A DNA stretch of 64,000 bases from Myroides sp. 1354 (GTDB taxonomy: Bacteria; Bacteroidota; Bacteroidia; Flavobacteriales; Flavobacteriaceae), in assembly GCF_030324495.1 (NCBI RefSeq), contig NZ_JACAGN010000001.1:319838-383837 (forward strand), given 5' to 3'. The translations under genes and the position numbers were made by a program. The notes under the pieces were generated by a model. That model had not been told where the DNA came from. It was given only the letters and a program-made list of their open reading frames with translations, and did not search any database. Shown here piece by piece: positions 62,710 to 64,000 of this stretch. Every line of letters starts with the position of its first letter. Position 1 is the stretch's first letter.

Positions 62710-63981
62710 ATGAGGATAAACCACAAAATCTTGCTTGGCACTTTGGCTTTGACAGGAGGTTTAGCGTTTGGACAAACCGTTAATTATGGAGGTTTGTACA
62801 TTATGCCCAATACAGAGATGGCAACGTTATTCTCCATGGAAAACAAGAAAGATGCCATGGTATTCAACAACGGGACGTTGTATGTTTACCAAAATTTGAC
62901 CAATGACGGAATATTTGACTTTAGAGAGGAAGGAAAGCTGAAAAATTCAGGTAAAACCATTTTTACTGCAAATAAACAACAGACCATTGGTGGAAGTGAA
63001 TGGATTCGTTTCAATAACCTTGAATTTAATAATTCAACAGTTGAAAGTGCATTTTATCTCAACAATGGAATTTCGGCTAAAGGAGAGGTTGATTTTTTAG
63101 ATGGAATTGTAACTTTTGAAGAAAAAAATGGTGCTTTTTCCTTTTTAAAAGGTGCTAAGGCGACCAATTCTACCGATCAAAGTCATGTGGATGGAACGGT
63201 TGATAAGGTAGGGAATGATGCTTTTACTTTTCCCATAGGAAATCAAGGGTATTATCGCCCTGCTCATATTACGGCACCAGAAAAGGAAACTGTTTATGCA
63301 GGAATGTATAAATATAAAGACAATGCCTTTTTTGCTGATAAGTCAAATATATCCGGTGTAATTAAAACGTTGAATACAGACGAATATTGGTATGTAGATA
63401 AAGCGAGTAAAAGCGAGAAAGCGACCAAAGATGAAAAGAACATCATCCTTGAATTGAGCTGGGACAATCGTACCACTTCTCCCCTTGTTCTAGAAAACCC
63501 AGAAAAGGATTTGCATATTGTCCGTTGGGACGAAGACAAGAAAATATGGGTGGATGAAGGAGGAATTGTTGATATGAGCTCCAATCGAATTACTACACCA
63601 ACAACCGTAAAAGGGGTGGGGTACTTCACATTAGCCACAGTAAAAACCGATTGGTTATTAGAAGGAGATGTTGTAATCTACAATATTGTTACTGCTGATG
63701 GAGATGGGGTAAATGATTATTTCTTTATTGATAACATTCAAAAATTTCCAAACAATAGCGTTCAAATCTACAACAGATGGGGAGCTAAAGTTTTTGAAAC
63801 GAAAAATTACGATTCAAATGGAAATGTGTTTGATGGTCATTCGAAAGGAAAAATGACTTTAAACGGAAGCGAAAAGCTGCCTTCGGGAACCTATTATTAC
63901 GTGCTTGTTTATGAAGTAGTGAAAGACGGCGTATCCAGTACGATTAAGAAAGCAGGGTATTTACATTTAGAAACGAATTAA
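62710..63981 (+). CDS. Type IX secretion protein with type B sorting domain
   Basis: 423 residues. A signal peptide (MRINHKILLGTLALTGGLAFGQ) leads into a strand-rich body. The C-terminal 80-90 residues match the gliding-motility/CHU_C type sorting domain: ADGDGVNDYFFIDNIQKFPNN, VQIYNRWGAKVFETKNYD and LPSGTYYYVLVYE, ending KKAGYLHLETN. Such proteins are exported by the type IX system to the cell surface. It is the only gene in the cluster with this domain. The next frame starts at 63990. Confidence 0.92.
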   Translation: MRINHKILLGTLALTGGLAFGQTVNYGGLYIMPNTEMATLFSMENKKDAMVFNNGTLYVYQNLTNDGIFDFREEGKLKNSGKTIFTANKQQTIGGSEWIRFNNLEFNNSTVESAFYLNNGISAKGEVDFLDGIVTFEEKNGAFSFLKGAKATNSTDQSHVDGTVDKVGNDAFTFPIGNQGYYRPAHITAPEKETVYAGMYKYKDNAFFADKSNISGVIKTLNTDEYWYVDKASKSEKATKDEKNIILELSWDNRTTSPLVLENPEKDLHIVRWDEDKKIWVDEGGIVDMSSNRITTPTTVKGVGYFTLATVKTDWLLEGDVVIYNIVTADGDGVNDYFFIDNIQKFPNNSVQIYNRWGAKVFETKNYDSNGNVFDGHSKGKMTLNGSEKLPSGTYYYVLVYEVVKDGVSSTIKKAGYLHLETN

Positions 63982-63989
63982 TAGTAAGG

Positions 63990-64000
63990 ATGAATTTTTT
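63990..64000 (+). CDS. Start of a further gene, cut by the window edge
   Basis: An ATG at 63990 lies eight bases after the preceding stop and is followed only by N-F-F before the window ends. Genes of the PorP/SprF type often follow type B sorting proteins, but nothing here can confirm that. Confidence 0.35.

Overview
The window looks like a chromosomal piece of a low-GC member of the Bacteroidota, most likely family Flavobacteriaceae (Myroides-like is my guess, not shown). The signs are promoters of the TAnnTTTG -7 type, a type IX secretion (type B) sorting domain, a short NuoG, a feoA-feoB-small Cys-rich protein operon, and secreted proteins with the VGIGT...LDV...DKG(I/L)L(I/L)PR N-terminus. 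Most of the window is housekeeping. I see no tRNA, rRNA, CRISPR array, transposase or phage genes.

Layout. 1-1884: the N-terminal 628 codons of a large secreted, probably outer-membrane protein on the minus strand, cut by the window edge. 2.0-7.6 kb: aspartokinase plus GNAT acetyltransferase, fructose-1,6-bisphosphatase, a TerB-like protein, dCMP deaminase and an S41 C-terminal processing protease. 7.9-11 kb: an M13 metallopeptidase lipoprotein and a SCO-type copper protein. 11.1-13.7 kb: ferrous iron uptake operon feoA-feoB plus a 44-residue Cys-rich membrane protein. 13.7-17.8 kb is the accessory region: three copies of a small minus-strand gene of unknown function, each sharing a terminator with plus-strand hypothetical genes (DUF1871-like, DUF1493-like, a lipoprotein, a secreted protein), then a 9-unit array of a 16-bp tandem repeat.

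17.8-30.8 kb: a complete 14-gene nuoA-N operon for respiratory complex I on the minus strand, with a good promoter and a terminator. 30.9-36.4 kb: cold shock protein, then the fatty acid group DUF177-rpmF-fabH-accB-accC and pdxA, divergent from ribE. 37-38.7 kb: ECF sigma factor, small protein and MscS-like membrane protein in one overlapping operon. 38.8-44.6 kb: universal stress protein, then rimP-nusA-infB with a terminator-like hairpin in its leader. 44.7-51.8 kb: metallopeptidase, secreted endonuclease/phosphatase-fold protein, ribF with an HTTM protein, lpxH, queD, a beta-barrel protein and an enoyl-CoA hydratase. 51.8-64 kb: a 1.2-kb AT-rich leader region, then a surface or secretion cluster: a 1910-residue modular protein, a 1090-residue protein with five near-identical 131-residue repeats, a 201-residue relative, and a protein with a type B sorting domain.

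The strongest unexplained signal is a roughly 73-nt element upstream of two of the small duplicated genes (14054-14127 and 16050-16121). Both copies fold into the same three-way junction. Six base pairs differ by compensatory changes, and several positions pair only as G.U in the minus-strand RNA. This points to a structured leader RNA that I do not recognise. Secondary points are the hairpin just before rimP, the repeats in the surface protein genes, paired hairpins upstream of the giant protein gene, and GA-rich intergenic tracts that recur across the window.
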